64,000 nucleotides of DNA from Pseudomonadota bacterium (lineage in GTDB: Bacteria > Pseudomonadota > Gammaproteobacteria > Steroidobacterales > Woeseiaceae): positions 124,001 through 188,000 of the forward strand of contig JAQCGO010000001.1 in the NCBI GenBank assembly GCA_027618995.1, read 5' to 3'. Of the stretch, positions 26,958 to 35,934 are shown piece by piece. Below the pieces are notes generated by a model that made no database searches, was not told the origin of the DNA, and worked only from the letters and a program-made list of their open reading frames with translations. Numbering within the stretch: position 1 is the first letter of the stretch; each line of letters starts with the position of its first letter. The position numbers and the translations under genes are program-made.

Positions 26958-28203
26958 TTGTCAGATGTAGCTGACCGTGGCATCACGGTCACCGAACTGG
27001 CTGCGATGGATCAACCCATCGACGTGTCGCGCGAGACTAGCGCTGCATTTGTCGGTCGTGCGCTGCGCGGCCCGCTAAACGAACCCGTGCTAGTAAAAAG
27101 CTTCGGTGAGTTTCGCCGTCGCTTTGGCGATGTCTGGTCGCGTTCAAGTCTCGGGCCTGCTGTACAACAATTTTTTGAACACGGCGGCAGGCACCTCTAT
27201 ATCGTGCGCGTCGCCAACAACGCGCGCGGTGCGATGTTATGCCTGCCGGCCAGCGGTTCGGCCCTGGTGCTGCGTGCCGTCGAGGCGGGTTTCACCGAGA
27301 CGATTCGTGCGGCCGTGGACTATGACGGCATCGATGCAAGTAATTCGGAGTTATTTAACCTGACGCTGCAGCGTATTGACCCGGCGAACGGATTGATCGT
27401 CGACCAGGAACTGTTTCACGCTGCCAGTTACCGCGAAGCCAGCCCACAATACATTGTCGATTTGTTGCTGAACTCGACACTGGCGCGAGTTGAAGCGCCG
27501 CTGCCGACACACCGGCCCGAACCGACCTCCGGCGCGCGACTCGCGTCGTTGCAGCAAGTAGCACAGATCTCGCTGCCGGTCTCACCGCCGGGCGCCGCGC
27601 GCGAGCTCCCGGAGCTCGAGTTCTTTTTCTCCTTTCGCAGCCCGTATTCCTACCTGGCGCTGCAGCGTGCATTCAGGATCGCCGACGCTTTCGGCCTCGC
27701 AATACGCGTGCGACCGGTTTTGCCGATGGTCATGCGCGGCTTGCCGGTGCCGAAGTCCAAGCTGCGGTATATCGCCAGCGACGCGGTGCGCGAAGCGGAG
27801 CGATTGAAGATTCCCTTCGGCAGGTTTGCGGACCCGATGGGCGCGGGCGTTGAGCGCTGCCTTGCCGTGTACGCGTACTCCCGCAAAGAAAAAAGGAACG
27901 CGATTTCCTGTTGCGTGCAACTGCGGCTATCTGGGCGCAGGGTGTGGATGTCGCGACGGATTCAGGTTTGCGCAAAGTCACGGATGCCTGTGGGTTGTTC
28001 TGGCCCGATGTGAAAGCCGCGCTGGCCGACGATGGCTGGAAAAAACCGCCGCGGAGAATCGCGAGTCGATGATGGAGTCGGGATGTTGGGGTGTGCCAGC
28101 ATTGCGCATCGGAAATTTTACGGTGTGGGGTCAGGATCGGCTCTGGTTGCTGGTCCGGCATATCGAGGAACAGTGTGATACGGGTGACGGGATACTGGTA
28201 TGA
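26958..28203 (+). pseudogene. Tail-sheath N-terminal region fused to DsbA/HCCA isomerase domain, two frameshifts
   Basis: TTG at 26958 (GGAG at 26948-26951, 6 nt away) opens a frame that reads, without interruption to about 28010, a contractile-phage tail-sheath-like N-terminus (DRGITVTELAAMDQPIDVSR, then FEHGGRHLYIVRVANNARG, and a segment up to about residue 190) and then a DsbA-family 2-hydroxychromene-2-carboxylate isomerase-like domain starting ELEFFFSFRSPYSYLALQRA. The rest of that domain is split over two other frames. Both breaks are at A6 runs (27889-27894 and 28040-28045), and adding one A to each restores a 415-residue protein ending ESGCWGVPALRIGNFTVWGQ. The sheath C-terminal domain is absent. 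No other phage gene is near. The last 4 nt overlap the next gene (ATGA). Confidence 0.8.
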
Positions 28204-28700
28204 CAACAGTCGTTTTTTCACATGGGCAGGAATCAGGTCCCTGGGGAACAAAAATTCGCGCAATGTCGGACATGGTCAAAGGCCTGGGTTGCGCGGTGCA
28301 AAGCATCGACTACCAAGGAATCGCCGATCCGACTGTGAGGGTCGAAAAATTGCTCGCCGAGGCCGCCGTGATTGATGACACGCTGGTGCTGGTCGGGTCC
28401 AGCATGGGCGGCCATGTAGCGACGGCGGCAGCGGCGGCACTCAATGCCGCAGGACTGTTCGTGCTTGCGCCGGCCTATTTCATTGCTGGCTATGAAGAAT
28501 TGACGCCGACCCCGCCGGACTTGCCGATTTGTATCGTGCATGGCTGGGACGACGACATAGTGCCAGTGGAGAACAGCATTTGCTTTGCGGCCGCCTGTAA
28601 TGCAGAGCTGCATATTCTAGACAGTGACCATCGTCTGACCGCAAACATCGACGAAATCAATTACTATCTGCGTCGTTTCATCGAAACCCACGCCAGATAA
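28200..28700 (+). CDS. YqiA/UPF0227-like alpha/beta-hydrolase
   Basis: 166 residues, a compact alpha/beta-hydrolase. The first strand with oxyanion loop reads TTVVFSHGQESGPWG, the nucleophile elbow LVLVGSSMGGHVATAA, the acid IVHGWDDDIVPVEN and the catalytic histidine LDSDHRLTANID, so the Ser-Asp-His triad is complete. Small hydrolases of this type cleave acyl or carboxyl esters; the natural substrate is unknown. It overlaps the end of the sheath/DsbA gene by 4 nt (ATGA), which implies translational coupling if the upstream frame is really intact. Confidence 0.85.
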   Translation: MTTVVFSHGQESGPWGTKIRAMSDMVKGLGCAVQSIDYQGIADPTVRVEKLLAEAAVIDDTLVLVGSSMGGHVATAAAAALNAAGLFVLAPAYFIAGYEELTPTPPDLPICIVHGWDDDIVPVENSICFAAACNAELHILDSDHRLTANIDEINYYLRRFIETHAR

Positions 28701-28719
28701 AAAGCACAGGAGAATTGCC

Positions 28720-28935
28720 ATGCGGATTTTACTCATTCTAATCGCGGCGGCTTTGGCCGGCTGCGGCGATTCCGCCGAAGAGCCGGTGGCGGCCGAGGAC
28801 ATGCATACTGCGGCTGACGAATTGCAGCAGACGATCGAGCTCAACATGGAAAAAGCGTCGGCCGTTGAGGATAAATTGCAGGAATCCGTCGATGAGCTTG
28901 ATGCGGCCGTCGATGAGGCCTCCGGCGATCGCTAA
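28720..28935 (+). CDS. Small helical lipoprotein
   Basis: 71 residues. The signal ends in a lipobox (LILIAAALAGC), so the mature lipoprotein is about 57 residues. The mature part is acidic and strongly helical with heptad-like spacing (MHTAADELQQTIELNMEKAS, then VEDKLQESVDELDAAVDEAS), reminiscent of Lpp-like coiled coils, but it lacks the C-terminal lysine used for wall attachment. GGAG at 28709-28712 precedes the ATG at 28720. It lies between the hydrolase gene and plsB and may be co-transcribed with them. The function is unknown. Confidence 0.8.
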   Translation: MRILLILIAAALAGCGDSAEEPVAAEDMHTAADELQQTIELNMEKASAVEDKLQESVDELDAAVDEASGDR

Positions 28936-28968
28936 CGCGTCGCAGCGAGCTGGCCGCGGAAACAAATT

Positions 28969-31434
28969 GTGCCTCTGATCGTCAGACCACTGTACTGGCT
29001 TGCCGGTAAGCTGTTCGCGCTCTGGGCGCGACCGGCGATTCAGCCGGAAATGCCCGCTGAACTCGTCACCGACGCCAGCGCGGCGATCTGCTACGTGCTC
29101 GAAAATGGCGGCCTGGCTGACTTGCTGGCGCTGGAGCGCGCCTGCGAGAAAAACGGCTTGCCATCGCCAAGTCAATCCTTTGAGTGCTGCGGCCGGCATT
29201 TTTCGACTCGTTTCGTGGTGCTGCGTCCGCTGTATGGATTTTTCTTTCGACGCCCCAGCCCCGAGGGTTCTCGTCATTTGCGTAGCATCATCGAAGCGGC
29301 CGAGGGCCATCAGCAGGCCTTGCTGCTGATACCCGTTGCGATCTACTGGGGACGTTCACCCGACAAGGAAGCGTCGATCCTCAAGTTGATGTTTGCGGAG
29401 AACTGGGACGTTGTTGGCAGGACGCGGAAATTCTTCGCCACGATCCTGCATGGGCGAAGTACCTTGTTGCGCTTCAGCAATGCCTTGCCGCTCGCGTCCA
29501 TAACCCAGGACGGGCTGCAGGCAGCCATCGCATTTCGCAAGGTTTCGCGCGTGCTGCGTGTGCATTTTCGACAGCGCCGCACGGCGACCGTCGGCCCCGA
29601 CCTTTCGCTGCGCCGAACGATGGTCAACCAAGTGTTGCTTGCCCCAGGGGTGCGCAAGGCGATTATCACGGAGGCGGGCGACGATCCGTTAAAACAGGAC
29701 GCAGCGCTCGAAAATGCGCGCAAGTATGCGATGGAAATTGCGGCCGACATTTCCTACCCGACGATTCGGATGATCCAGCGCTTCCTGCGCTGGTTGTGGA
29801 ATCGCATATACGACGGCATCGAACTCAATCACGTGCATCGATTGCACGAAGTGGCGAAGCAAAAGGAAGTGATTTACGTGCCGTGCCACCGCAGCCATTT
29901 TGACTACCTGCTGCTGGGCTATATCGGTTATGAAGAAGGCCTGCATCTGCCGCACATCGCAGCGGGTATTAATCTCAATATGCCCATCGTCGGTCCGATT
30001 CTGCGGCGCGGCGGTGCATTTTTCCTGCGTCGCAGTTTTCGCGGCAACCGCCTGTATGCGGCGGTGTTCGATGCCTACCTGCACCAGGTGCTGGTACGCG
30101 GTCATTCCATCGAGTATTTCGTCGAAGGCGGACGCAGCCGAACCGGCCGGTTGCTGGAACCCAAGGGTGGCATGCTTGCCATGACGGTCCACTCCTACAT
30201 CAGTGACCCGAAGCGTCCCGTGGTTTTCGTGCCGATATATTTTGGTTACGAGAAGCTGATCGAGGGCGACTCGTTTATCAATGAGCTGGGTGGTGGCGAG
30301 AAAAAATCGGAATCATTGTTTGGCCTGATTCGATCAATCAAGGGCTTGCGCGAAAACTTCGGCAGTGTGTACGTCAACATCGCCGAGCCGATTGACCTCG
30401 AACCGCTGCTCGCCGCAGCCGATCCCGACTGGCGCCGCTACGGCAACGGCAATGAGGAGCGGCCAAAATGGTTTAACGAAGTGGTCGGCCGGCTTGAAGC
30501 CGAGATCATGAGCGGCATCAACTCTGCCGCCGCCGTTACACCCATCAGTTTGCTCGCCTATGTCCTGCTGGCGACTTCCAGGCAAAAGATTGGTGCCGCG
30601 GAACTTGAGTCGCAGCTGCAACTCAGCGTCGATTTGATGCACCGATTCAGCTATTCCGACTCGGTCACCGTGCCGGACTGGTCGCCCGCGAAAATCATTG
30701 CGCATGGTGAAAAACTGGATGTGATCAGTCGAACTGCGCACCCCATGGGTGATGTCATTGTCATGCCGGAGCACACGGCGGTGCGCATGACTTATTTCCG
30801 CAACAACATTCTGCACCTGTTGTCCGTACCGGCATCAATAGCCTGTTGTTTTATCCGGGGGCGACAGCTTGAGCTGACAGAGATTCAGCGACTCATCCGG
30901 TTGATCTATCCGTTCATGAAAAAGGAACTCACGCTCAAGTGGGATGCGGACGAAATCGATGCGGTCACACTTGCTGCGGTGAATGCCCTGGTAGAGCAGG
31001 AATTATTGACGCGCGAGGACGGTTGGCTGATTCGGCCGCCGGTTGGCTCAGCCCGGGCCTACCAGTTGTTGATGCTCGGGCAGACCATGGTGCCGATGAT
31101 TCAGCGCTTCTACCTCGCGATTGCCCTGCTTAGCCGACATGGATCGGGCGTCCTCGCGCGCGCGCGCCTGGAACAAATGTGCCAGTGGAGTGCGGAACGA
31201 CTGTCGATGATTTACGGTCTGCATTCGCCGGACTTCTTCAACAAGACCCTGTTTCACGATTACATCCTGATGTTGCAGGGGCAGGAAGTGTTGCGCCGCA
31301 ATTCCGATGGACTGCTGGAATTTGATGGCAGCCTGGTCAGCATTGGTGCCGATGCGCGTCTCGTGCTGAGCGAAGAAATCCGGCACAGCATTCTTTCGTT
31401 GACGATCCCCGAGAATGTTCCGGCCGCGGAATGA
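28969..31434 (+). CDS. plsB: Glycerol-3-phosphate 1-O-acyltransferase
   Basis: 821 residues, close to E. coli PlsB (about 807). It adds the first acyl chain to glycerol 3-phosphate at the inner membrane. The acyltransferase motifs are present: HRSHFDYLLLGY (block I HxxxxD), GAFFLRRSFRGNRLYAAVF (block II), VEGGRSRTGRLLEPKGG (block III) and VVFVPIYFGYEKL (block IV). The start is GTG at 28969; the small lipoprotein gene ends 33 bp earlier. The stop overlaps the trhO ATG (ATGA). Confidence 0.96.
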   Translation: MPLIVRPLYWLAGKLFALWARPAIQPEMPAELVTDASAAICYVLENGGLADLLALERACEKNGLPSPSQSFECCGRHFSTRFVVLRPLYGFFFRRPSPEGSRHLRSIIEAAEGHQQALLLIPVAIYWGRSPDKEASILKLMFAENWDVVGRTRKFFATILHGRSTLLRFSNALPLASITQDGLQAAIAFRKVSRVLRVHFRQRRTATVGPDLSLRRTMVNQVLLAPGVRKAIITEAGDDPLKQDAALENARKYAMEIAADISYPTIRMIQRFLRWLWNRIYDGIELNHVHRLHEVAKQKEVIYVPCHRSHFDYLLLGYIGYEEGLHLPHIAAGINLNMPIVGPILRRGGAFFLRRSFRGNRLYAAVFDAYLHQVLVRGHSIEYFVEGGRSRTGRLLEPKGGMLAMTVHSYISDPKRPVVFVPIYFGYEKLIEGDSFINELGGGEKKSESLFGLIRSIKGLRENFGSVYVNIAEPIDLEPLLAAADPDWRRYGNGNEERPKWFNEVVGRLEAEIMSGINSAAAVTPISLLAYVLLATSRQKIGAAELESQLQLSVDLMHRFSYSDSVTVPDWSPAKIIAHGEKLDVISRTAHPMGDVIVMPEHTAVRMTYFRNNILHLLSVPASIACCFIRGRQLELTEIQRLIRLIYPFMKKELTLKWDADEIDAVTLAAVNALVEQELLTREDGWLIRPPVGSARAYQLLMLGQTMVPMIQRFYLAIALLSRHGSGVLARARLEQMCQWSAERLSMIYGLHSPDFFNKTLFHDYILMLQGQEVLRRNSDGLLEFDGSLVSIGADARLVLSEEIRHSILSLTIPENVPAAE

Positions 31435-32243
31435 AAGTCGTATCGTTCTACCGGTTTCTGGATCTCACCGACGCCGAGTTGTTTCGCAGCAAGCTGCAGT
31501 CCCTGTGCGAAGAGCAGCAGCTGCGCGGCACGATCCTGGTTGCGCACGAGGGCTTTAACGGCACGCTGGCCGGCGAGCAGCTCGCGATTGAAACGGTGTT
31601 CAGCTGGATCGAGCGCTCCTTGAGCCTCACATCAGCAATTGACGGCCGCTGGACCGACGCGACCGAAGCGCCGTTCCTGCGCATGCGCGTACGTTGCAAG
31701 AATGAGATTGTCACGCTGGGCCGGCCCGATATTCTGCCGCACAAAAAAACCGGCATACATGTCGAGCCGCAGAACTGGAACGCGCTGATTGCAGATCCAG
31801 ATGTGCTATTGATAGACACACGCAACCATTACGAGATCGAAGTCGGTACTTTTCCGGGTGCCGTTGACCCGCAGACTGACAATTTCCGCCAGTTTGCGGG
31901 CTTCGCCAGTCAACTTGCCGCAACATCAGGCAACAAACCGCTGGCGATGTTCTGCACGGGCGGTATCCGTTGCGAGAAGGCGACCGCCCTGATGCTCGAA
32001 CTGGGTTTTGATGAGGTTTACCACCTGCAGGGTGGCATCCTCAATTACCTGAGCGAAGTTCCGGCTGAGCAAAGCCGCTGGAACGGAGAGTGTTTCGTGT
32101 TCGACAAACGTGTCGCGGTGGACAGTGATCTCGCCGAGGGCGGCTACGTGCAGTGCCACGCCTGTCGGCGACCACTGTCGAGCGAGGACATAGCATCGTC
32201 AGACTACGTTGAGGGTGTTTCCTGCCCGCACTGCATGGCTTAG
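31431..32243 (+). CDS. trhO: tRNA uridine(34) 5-hydroxylation rhodanese TrhO
   Basis: 270 residues. An N-terminal acylphosphatase-like domain (EQQLRGTILVAHEGFNGTLA) precedes a rhodanese domain with active-site loop MFCTGGIRCEKATALMLE, catalytic Cys in CTGGIRC. A C-terminal Cys-rich segment (VQCHACRRPLSS ... CPHCMA) adds two CxxC pairs, probably binding zinc. TrhO (YceA) makes 5-hydroxyuridine in tRNA anticodons using O2. The start overlaps the plsB stop by 4 nt. Confidence 0.94.
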   Translation: MKVVSFYRFLDLTDAELFRSKLQSLCEEQQLRGTILVAHEGFNGTLAGEQLAIETVFSWIERSLSLTSAIDGRWTDATEAPFLRMRVRCKNEIVTLGRPDILPHKKTGIHVEPQNWNALIADPDVLLIDTRNHYEIEVGTFPGAVDPQTDNFRQFAGFASQLAATSGNKPLAMFCTGGIRCEKATALMLELGFDEVYHLQGGILNYLSEVPAEQSRWNGECFVFDKRVAVDSDLAEGGYVQCHACRRPLSSEDIASSDYVEGVSCPHCMA

Positions 32244-32257
32244 GGCGGTCAGGTTAG

Positions 32258-32473
32258 TCAGGCATCGAGGTCCGGAATCAGCTCGCTTTCAAGATTCGCA
32301 ATCATGTCCTTGATCAGGAGCTTGCGTTTCTTGAGTCGGCGGATGCGCAGTTGATCGACCATCGGGTCGTGCTGCAGGCGATCGATCAGGTAGTCGAGAT
32401 CCCGATGGCTGACGCGTAATTCGCGCAGCCGGTCGAGGTTCTTAAATGATTCGGTATCGACTTTTTCAGACAT
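32258..32473 (-). CDS. YdcH-like DUF465 protein
   Basis: 71 residues of a single helical hairpin. The sequence SHRDLDYLIDRLQHDP followed by LRIRRLKKRKLLIKDMIANL is the DUF465/YdcH pattern. These small cytosolic proteins have no assigned function. A longer frame exists, but the ATG at 32473 gives the family's normal length. It converges with trhO (14 bp gap) and lies 11 bp downstream of cysQ on the same strand, so it is probably co-transcribed with cysQ. Confidence 0.88.
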   Translation of the reverse strand: MSEKVDTESFKNLDRLRELRVSHRDLDYLIDRLQHDPMVDQLRIRRLKKRKLLIKDMIANLESELIPDLDA

Positions 32474-32484
32474 GAGTTGCCATG

Positions 32485-33300
32485 CTACTCGCGGTCCGCG
32501 AGCAGCGCCAGCCAGTCGTGGTCGCTGGGTCCGGCGACCACAAACCAAGGGTTGAGGATGGCTTCTTTCTTGTTATAAGACAAAGGTTTACCGTCGAGTT
32601 CGAGTACCCGGCCGCCGGCCTGTTCGACGACGGCCTGGGCTGCTGCCGTGTCCCACTCTGAGGTCGGCCCAAGGCGCGGATAAACGTCGGCGTTGCCCTC
32701 GGCAACGGTACAGAATTTCAGTGAGCTACCCATCGGCAGCATGTCGTATTCGCCAAGTTTGTCGAGGAAAGCGTCGAGGCTCGAGCCGCGATGCGAGCGA
32801 CTTCCGACCACCCGTATCGGTGCCTGGCTTTGCTGTGCAACATTAATGGCAGTCACACGACCCACCTCCCGTAGCTCTGCGCCACGGCCCTGACAGCCGA
32901 TATAGGTTCTTTTTTGCACCGGCACATGCACGACACCGAAGATCGGTCGATTGGACGCAATGAGCGCGATGTTGACGGTGAACTCGCCGTTGCGGCTGAC
33001 AAACTCCTTGGTGCCATCCAGCGGGTCGATCAACCAATAGCACTGCCATTGTCCGCGCACTGCGAAGTCGGGCAGGCCGTCTTCTTCCGAGATGATCGGG
33101 ATCGCGGGCGTCAGCGCCCGAAGCCCAGCGGCGATGTGTCGATGCGATGCGAGGTCGGCCTGCGTCAAGGGTGATTCGTCGGACTTGCTTTGAACGTCGA
33201 AATCCGTGGCGTAGACTGCGAGGATGGCGTCGCCCGCCTCGATGGCGAGTGCGACGACAGGTTCAAGCAGTGCTTCGAGGTTCACGTTTTCGATGTGCAC
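32485..33300 (-). CDS. cysQ: 3'(2'),5'-bisphosphate nucleotidase
   Basis: 271 residues of the inositol monophosphatase-like superfamily. It hydrolyses 3'-phosphoadenosine 5'-phosphate, the by-product of sulfate assimilation. Metal-binding motifs are IPIISEEDGLPD, LIDPLDGTKEFVSRNGEFTV and a C-terminal SEWDTAAAQAVVEQAGG. The ATG at 33300 is 38 bp from the divergent yrfG start, so the promoters of both must lie in or near that short gap. Confidence 0.92.
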   Translation of the reverse strand: MHIENVNLEALLEPVVALAIEAGDAILAVYATDFDVQSKSDESPLTQADLASHRHIAAGLRALTPAIPIISEEDGLPDFAVRGQWQCYWLIDPLDGTKEFVSRNGEFTVNIALIASNRPIFGVVHVPVQKRTYIGCQGRGAELREVGRVTAINVAQQSQAPIRVVGSRSHRGSSLDAFLDKLGEYDMLPMGSSLKFCTVAEGNADVYPRLGPTSEWDTAAAQAVVEQAGGRVLELDGKPLSYNKKEAILNPWFVVAGPSDHDWLALLADRE

Positions 33301-33338
33301 AATGGTTTCCTACCCGGCGGGCTGCGCAGTATAGAGCA

Positions 33339-34001
33339 ATGGTATTCGATCCCAAAACGGCGCTGCACGGTTGTGACACCCTGATGCTCGACATGGATGG
33401 CACGATTCTCGATCTCGCGTACGACAATTACATGTGGCTGACACTTGTGCCGCAGCGGTGGGCCGAGCAAAACGGCATGTCGTTCGACGAGGCGCGCAGC
33501 CACCTGCTCGAGAAATTTGGCGCGGCGGAGGGCGATTTGCGCTGGTATTGCCTCGATCACTGGAGCGAGCACCTTGGCCTGGATGTCGCGCAATTGCATC
33601 GCGATAACCATGAACGGATTGGTTTCCTGCCGGGCGCTCTCGAATTCCTGCAACGCGTACGCGAGTCCAATGTCCGTTTATTGCTGGTAACCAATTCGCA
33701 TCAGGCGACGCTGGATCTGAAAGACGAGGTCACGGGTCTGACGGCGTATTTCGACGGCATCTACACATCGCATGCCTTTGGTTTCGCCAAGGAACGACAG
33801 GAGTTCTGGCACGCTTTGCGTAGAGCGGCGGATTTCGATCCCGATCGGACGATGTTTGTGGATGACAGCCAGCCGGTATTGCGCAGCGCGGCAACCTACG
33901 GCGTCCGGCACCCGGTTGCTATCGCACGGCCGGATACCTCCAGGCCGCGCCGCGAAAACAGCGATTTCATGTCGGTCGATGGCATCAACGAACTGCTATA
34001 G
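33339..34001 (+). CDS. yrfG: GMP/IMP nucleotidase (YrfG-like HAD hydrolase)
   Basis: 220 residues, HAD superfamily. Motif I is LMLDMDGTILDLAYDN, motif II LLVTNSHQATLDLK, the lysine is in FGFAKERQEFWHAL and motif IV is MFVDDSQPVLRSAATYG. The segment DNYMWLTLVPQRWAEQNGMS is characteristic of YrfG, which dephosphorylates GMP and IMP. The ATG at 33339 fits the family start; a longer in-frame extension would overlap cysQ. It is followed by a REP-like repeat pair and the convergent rhlB gene. Confidence 0.9.
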   Translation: MVFDPKTALHGCDTLMLDMDGTILDLAYDNYMWLTLVPQRWAEQNGMSFDEARSHLLEKFGAAEGDLRWYCLDHWSEHLGLDVAQLHRDNHERIGFLPGALEFLQRVRESNVRLLLVTNSHQATLDLKDEVTGLTAYFDGIYTSHAFGFAKERQEFWHALRRAADFDPDRTMFVDDSQPVLRSAATYGVRHPVAIARPDTSRPRRENSDFMSVDGINELL

Positions 34002-34016
34002 CGCGCTGCAGAAGGA

Positions 34017-34080
34017 TTGTGGGAGGGGGCCATGCCCGCGACATCAAAAAGTCGCCCACAGGGCGGCCTCCAACCACAAT
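34017..34080. repeat. REP-like palindromic pair between yrfG and rhlB
   Basis: Two inverted units. The left reads GTGGGAGGGGGCCATGCCCG then CGACA (type 1). The right is the complement of a GGAGGCCGCC...GGGCGAC unit (type 2). The same two units recur at 45371-45466 and 48309-48374, always in short intergenic gaps. They resemble Pseudomonas-type REP/BIME elements. Here the pair lies between two convergent genes, where it may act as an mRNA end or stabiliser. Confidence 0.8.
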
Positions 34081-35346
34081 CTAGCGTCGGCGCGGGGGTC
34101 TTCGTCCGCTCGGTTCGCCGCCAGGGCCGCCGCGGCCGCCGGCCTTCTTGCGCGGCTTGAACTTCGGCTTGACGAGTTCCGGCAGCAGTGCCTGGTCGTA
34201 GTTGGCGACCGGAATCTTGTGGCCAATAAAGTCTTCGATATCGGGCAGCGAAATGGCATAGGTTTCGCAACCAAAGCTGACGGCATCGCCGCCCGCGCCG
34301 GCGCGCGCGGTTCGTCCAATTCTATGTACGTAATCCTCGGCGTCCTGCGGCAGGTCATAGTTGATGACGTATTGCACGTCAGGGATGTGCAGGCCACGCG
34401 ACGCGACATCGGTGCCGATAAGGACCTGTAACTCACCTTTCTGGAACTGCTGCAGCATGCGCATGCGCTTGTTCTGCGGCACATCACCCGAGATCGCCGA
34501 GGCGTGAATACCGTTCGCCGCGAAATAAGCCTCGAGGCGCTCGGCTTCGCGCTTCATGTTGACGAATACCATGATGCGACCCAGGCCCATTTCACGGATC
34601 AGGCCGACCAGCAGGGGCAGCTTGTCCTCATTGGATGGGAAAAAGATCGCCTGGCGTACGCGGTCTACCGTGACCTTGTCGGGCTCGATCTGAATCAGCT
34701 CCGGCTCATTCATATGCTCGTAGGCCAGCTCCATCACCTTGTGCGACAGCGTGGCTGAAAACAGCATGTTGAGGCGCTGATCCGGTGGTGGCAGGCGCCG
34801 CAGCAGATAACGAATGTCCTTGATGAAACCGAGATCGAACATGCGGTCGGCTTCGTCGAGAACCGCCACTTCAACCTTGTCCAGTTTGAACACACCCTGT
34901 TTGAAGTAATCGATAATGCGTCCCGGCGTGCCGATCAGCAGATCGATGCCATCTTCAATCGTTTTGCGCTGTTGTTCATAGCCGGTGCCGCCAAAGGCCA
35001 AACCGACCTTGAAGCCCGTATGCTTGCCGAGGAGCTCGGCATCATTCGCAATCTGGATGGCGAGTTCGCGCGTTGGCGCGAGCATGAATGCGCGTGGCTG
35101 ACGCTTGCCCTCGACGGGTTGATTTGACGTAAGCAACTTCTCGAATGTGGCAATGAGGAATGCCGCGGTCTTGCCTGTGCCGGTTTGCGCCTGGCCTGCG
35201 ACATCCTTGCCCTGTAATGCGATGGGCAGGGTGGTGGCCTGAATAGGGGTACAAAACTCAAAGCCGGCATCAACAATGCCTGCTCGCACGCTCTCGGTAA
35301 GAGTAAGTGAATCGAATCTGAGATTACTCAGGTGGCTATCTGACAT
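34081..35346 (-). CDS. rhlB: DEAD-box RNA helicase RhlB
   Basis: 421 residues. Q motif FEFCTPIQATTLPIALQGKD, motif I AQTGTGKTAAF, motif II VLDEADRMFDLGF, motif III SATLSHKV, and motif VI HRIGRTARAG are all present. The C-terminal tail is basic and glycine/arginine-rich (KKAGGRGGPGGEPSGRRP). RhlB unwinds RNA in the degradosome with RNase E. The start ATG at 35346 is chosen for fit to the family (MSDSHLSNLRFDSL); a longer frame has no support. The divergent rhlB / trxA-rho arrangement is a gammaproteobacterial hallmark. Confidence 0.94.
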   Translation of the reverse strand: MSDSHLSNLRFDSLTLTESVRAGIVDAGFEFCTPIQATTLPIALQGKDVAGQAQTGTGKTAAFLIATFEKLLTSNQPVEGKRQPRAFMLAPTRELAIQIANDAELLGKHTGFKVGLAFGGTGYEQQRKTIEDGIDLLIGTPGRIIDYFKQGVFKLDKVEVAVLDEADRMFDLGFIKDIRYLLRRLPPPDQRLNMLFSATLSHKVMELAYEHMNEPELIQIEPDKVTVDRVRQAIFFPSNEDKLPLLVGLIREMGLGRIMVFVNMKREAERLEAYFAANGIHASAISGDVPQNKRMRMLQQFQKGELQVLIGTDVASRGLHIPDVQYVINYDLPQDAEDYVHRIGRTARAGAGGDAVSFGCETYAISLPDIEDFIGHKIPVANYDQALLPELVKPKFKPRKKAGGRGGPGGEPSGRRPPRRR

Positions 35347-35607
35347 AGGGTTTTGACCGGAAAATGCGTATTTTAGGCTTGCAAATTGGTCCACGACGCG
35401 GTCCAATTGCGTTGACCGACGCGACCATCGTCGCACCTGCCAGTTTCGCAATCACCGATTCCCTTAATGAAATCGCGAGAAAGCTGCGACATATTGCCTG
35501 ATACACACAGCAGCGTCATCCATTTTTTATAAAGTTCGTTCGTCAGATCACCGGCAACGGAACGCAAATATTCAAACCACGCAGTACTTGATAGGAGGAA
35601 GAGACCG

Positions 35608-35934
35608 GTGAGTAACAACATCGTGCATACCAGTGATAGCAAGTTTGAAGCTGATGTACTGAAGTCCCCAAAGCCAGTTCTGATCGACTTCTGGGCCGAA
35701 TGGTGCGGACCCTGCAAGATGATTGCGCCGATCCTGGATGAGGCGGCAACCGAATTCGCCGATCGTCTGACGGTCGTAAAACTGAACATTGATGAAAACC
35801 CGAATACGGCTCAAAAGTTCGGCATACGCAGCATCCCGACGTTGATGCTGTTCAAGGACGGTAGCGTGCAGGCGCAGAAGTTAGGCGCAATGTCCAAGTC
35901 GCAACTGACCGCATTTCTGGAAACCAACCTGTGA
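35608..35934 (+). CDS. trxA: Thioredoxin 1
   Basis: 108 residues with the active site [13 protein letters not shown], the cis-proline region [13 protein letters not shown] and normal length. It reduces cytosolic disulfides. The start is GTG at 35608, 9 nt after a perfect AGGAGG (35593-35598). The stop TGA overlaps the rho GTG (GTGA), so trxA and rho are translationally coupled, as in many Gammaproteobacteria. Confidence 0.97.
   Translation: MSNNIVHTSDSKFEADVLKSPKPVLIDFWAEWCGPCKMIAPILDEAATEFADRLTVVKLNIDENPNTAQKFGIRSIPTLMLFKDGSVQAQKLGAMSKSQLTAFLETNL

Noticed and set aside
26958..27600. Prophage or tailocin locus
   Set aside because: Only a partial sheath domain is seen; no tube, baseplate, lysis or capsid genes lie on either side.
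27889..28045. Programmed frameshifting in the sheath/DsbA gene
   Set aside because: Two A6 runs both need the same one-base correction, with no stimulatory stem or ribosome site recognised; error or decay is simpler.
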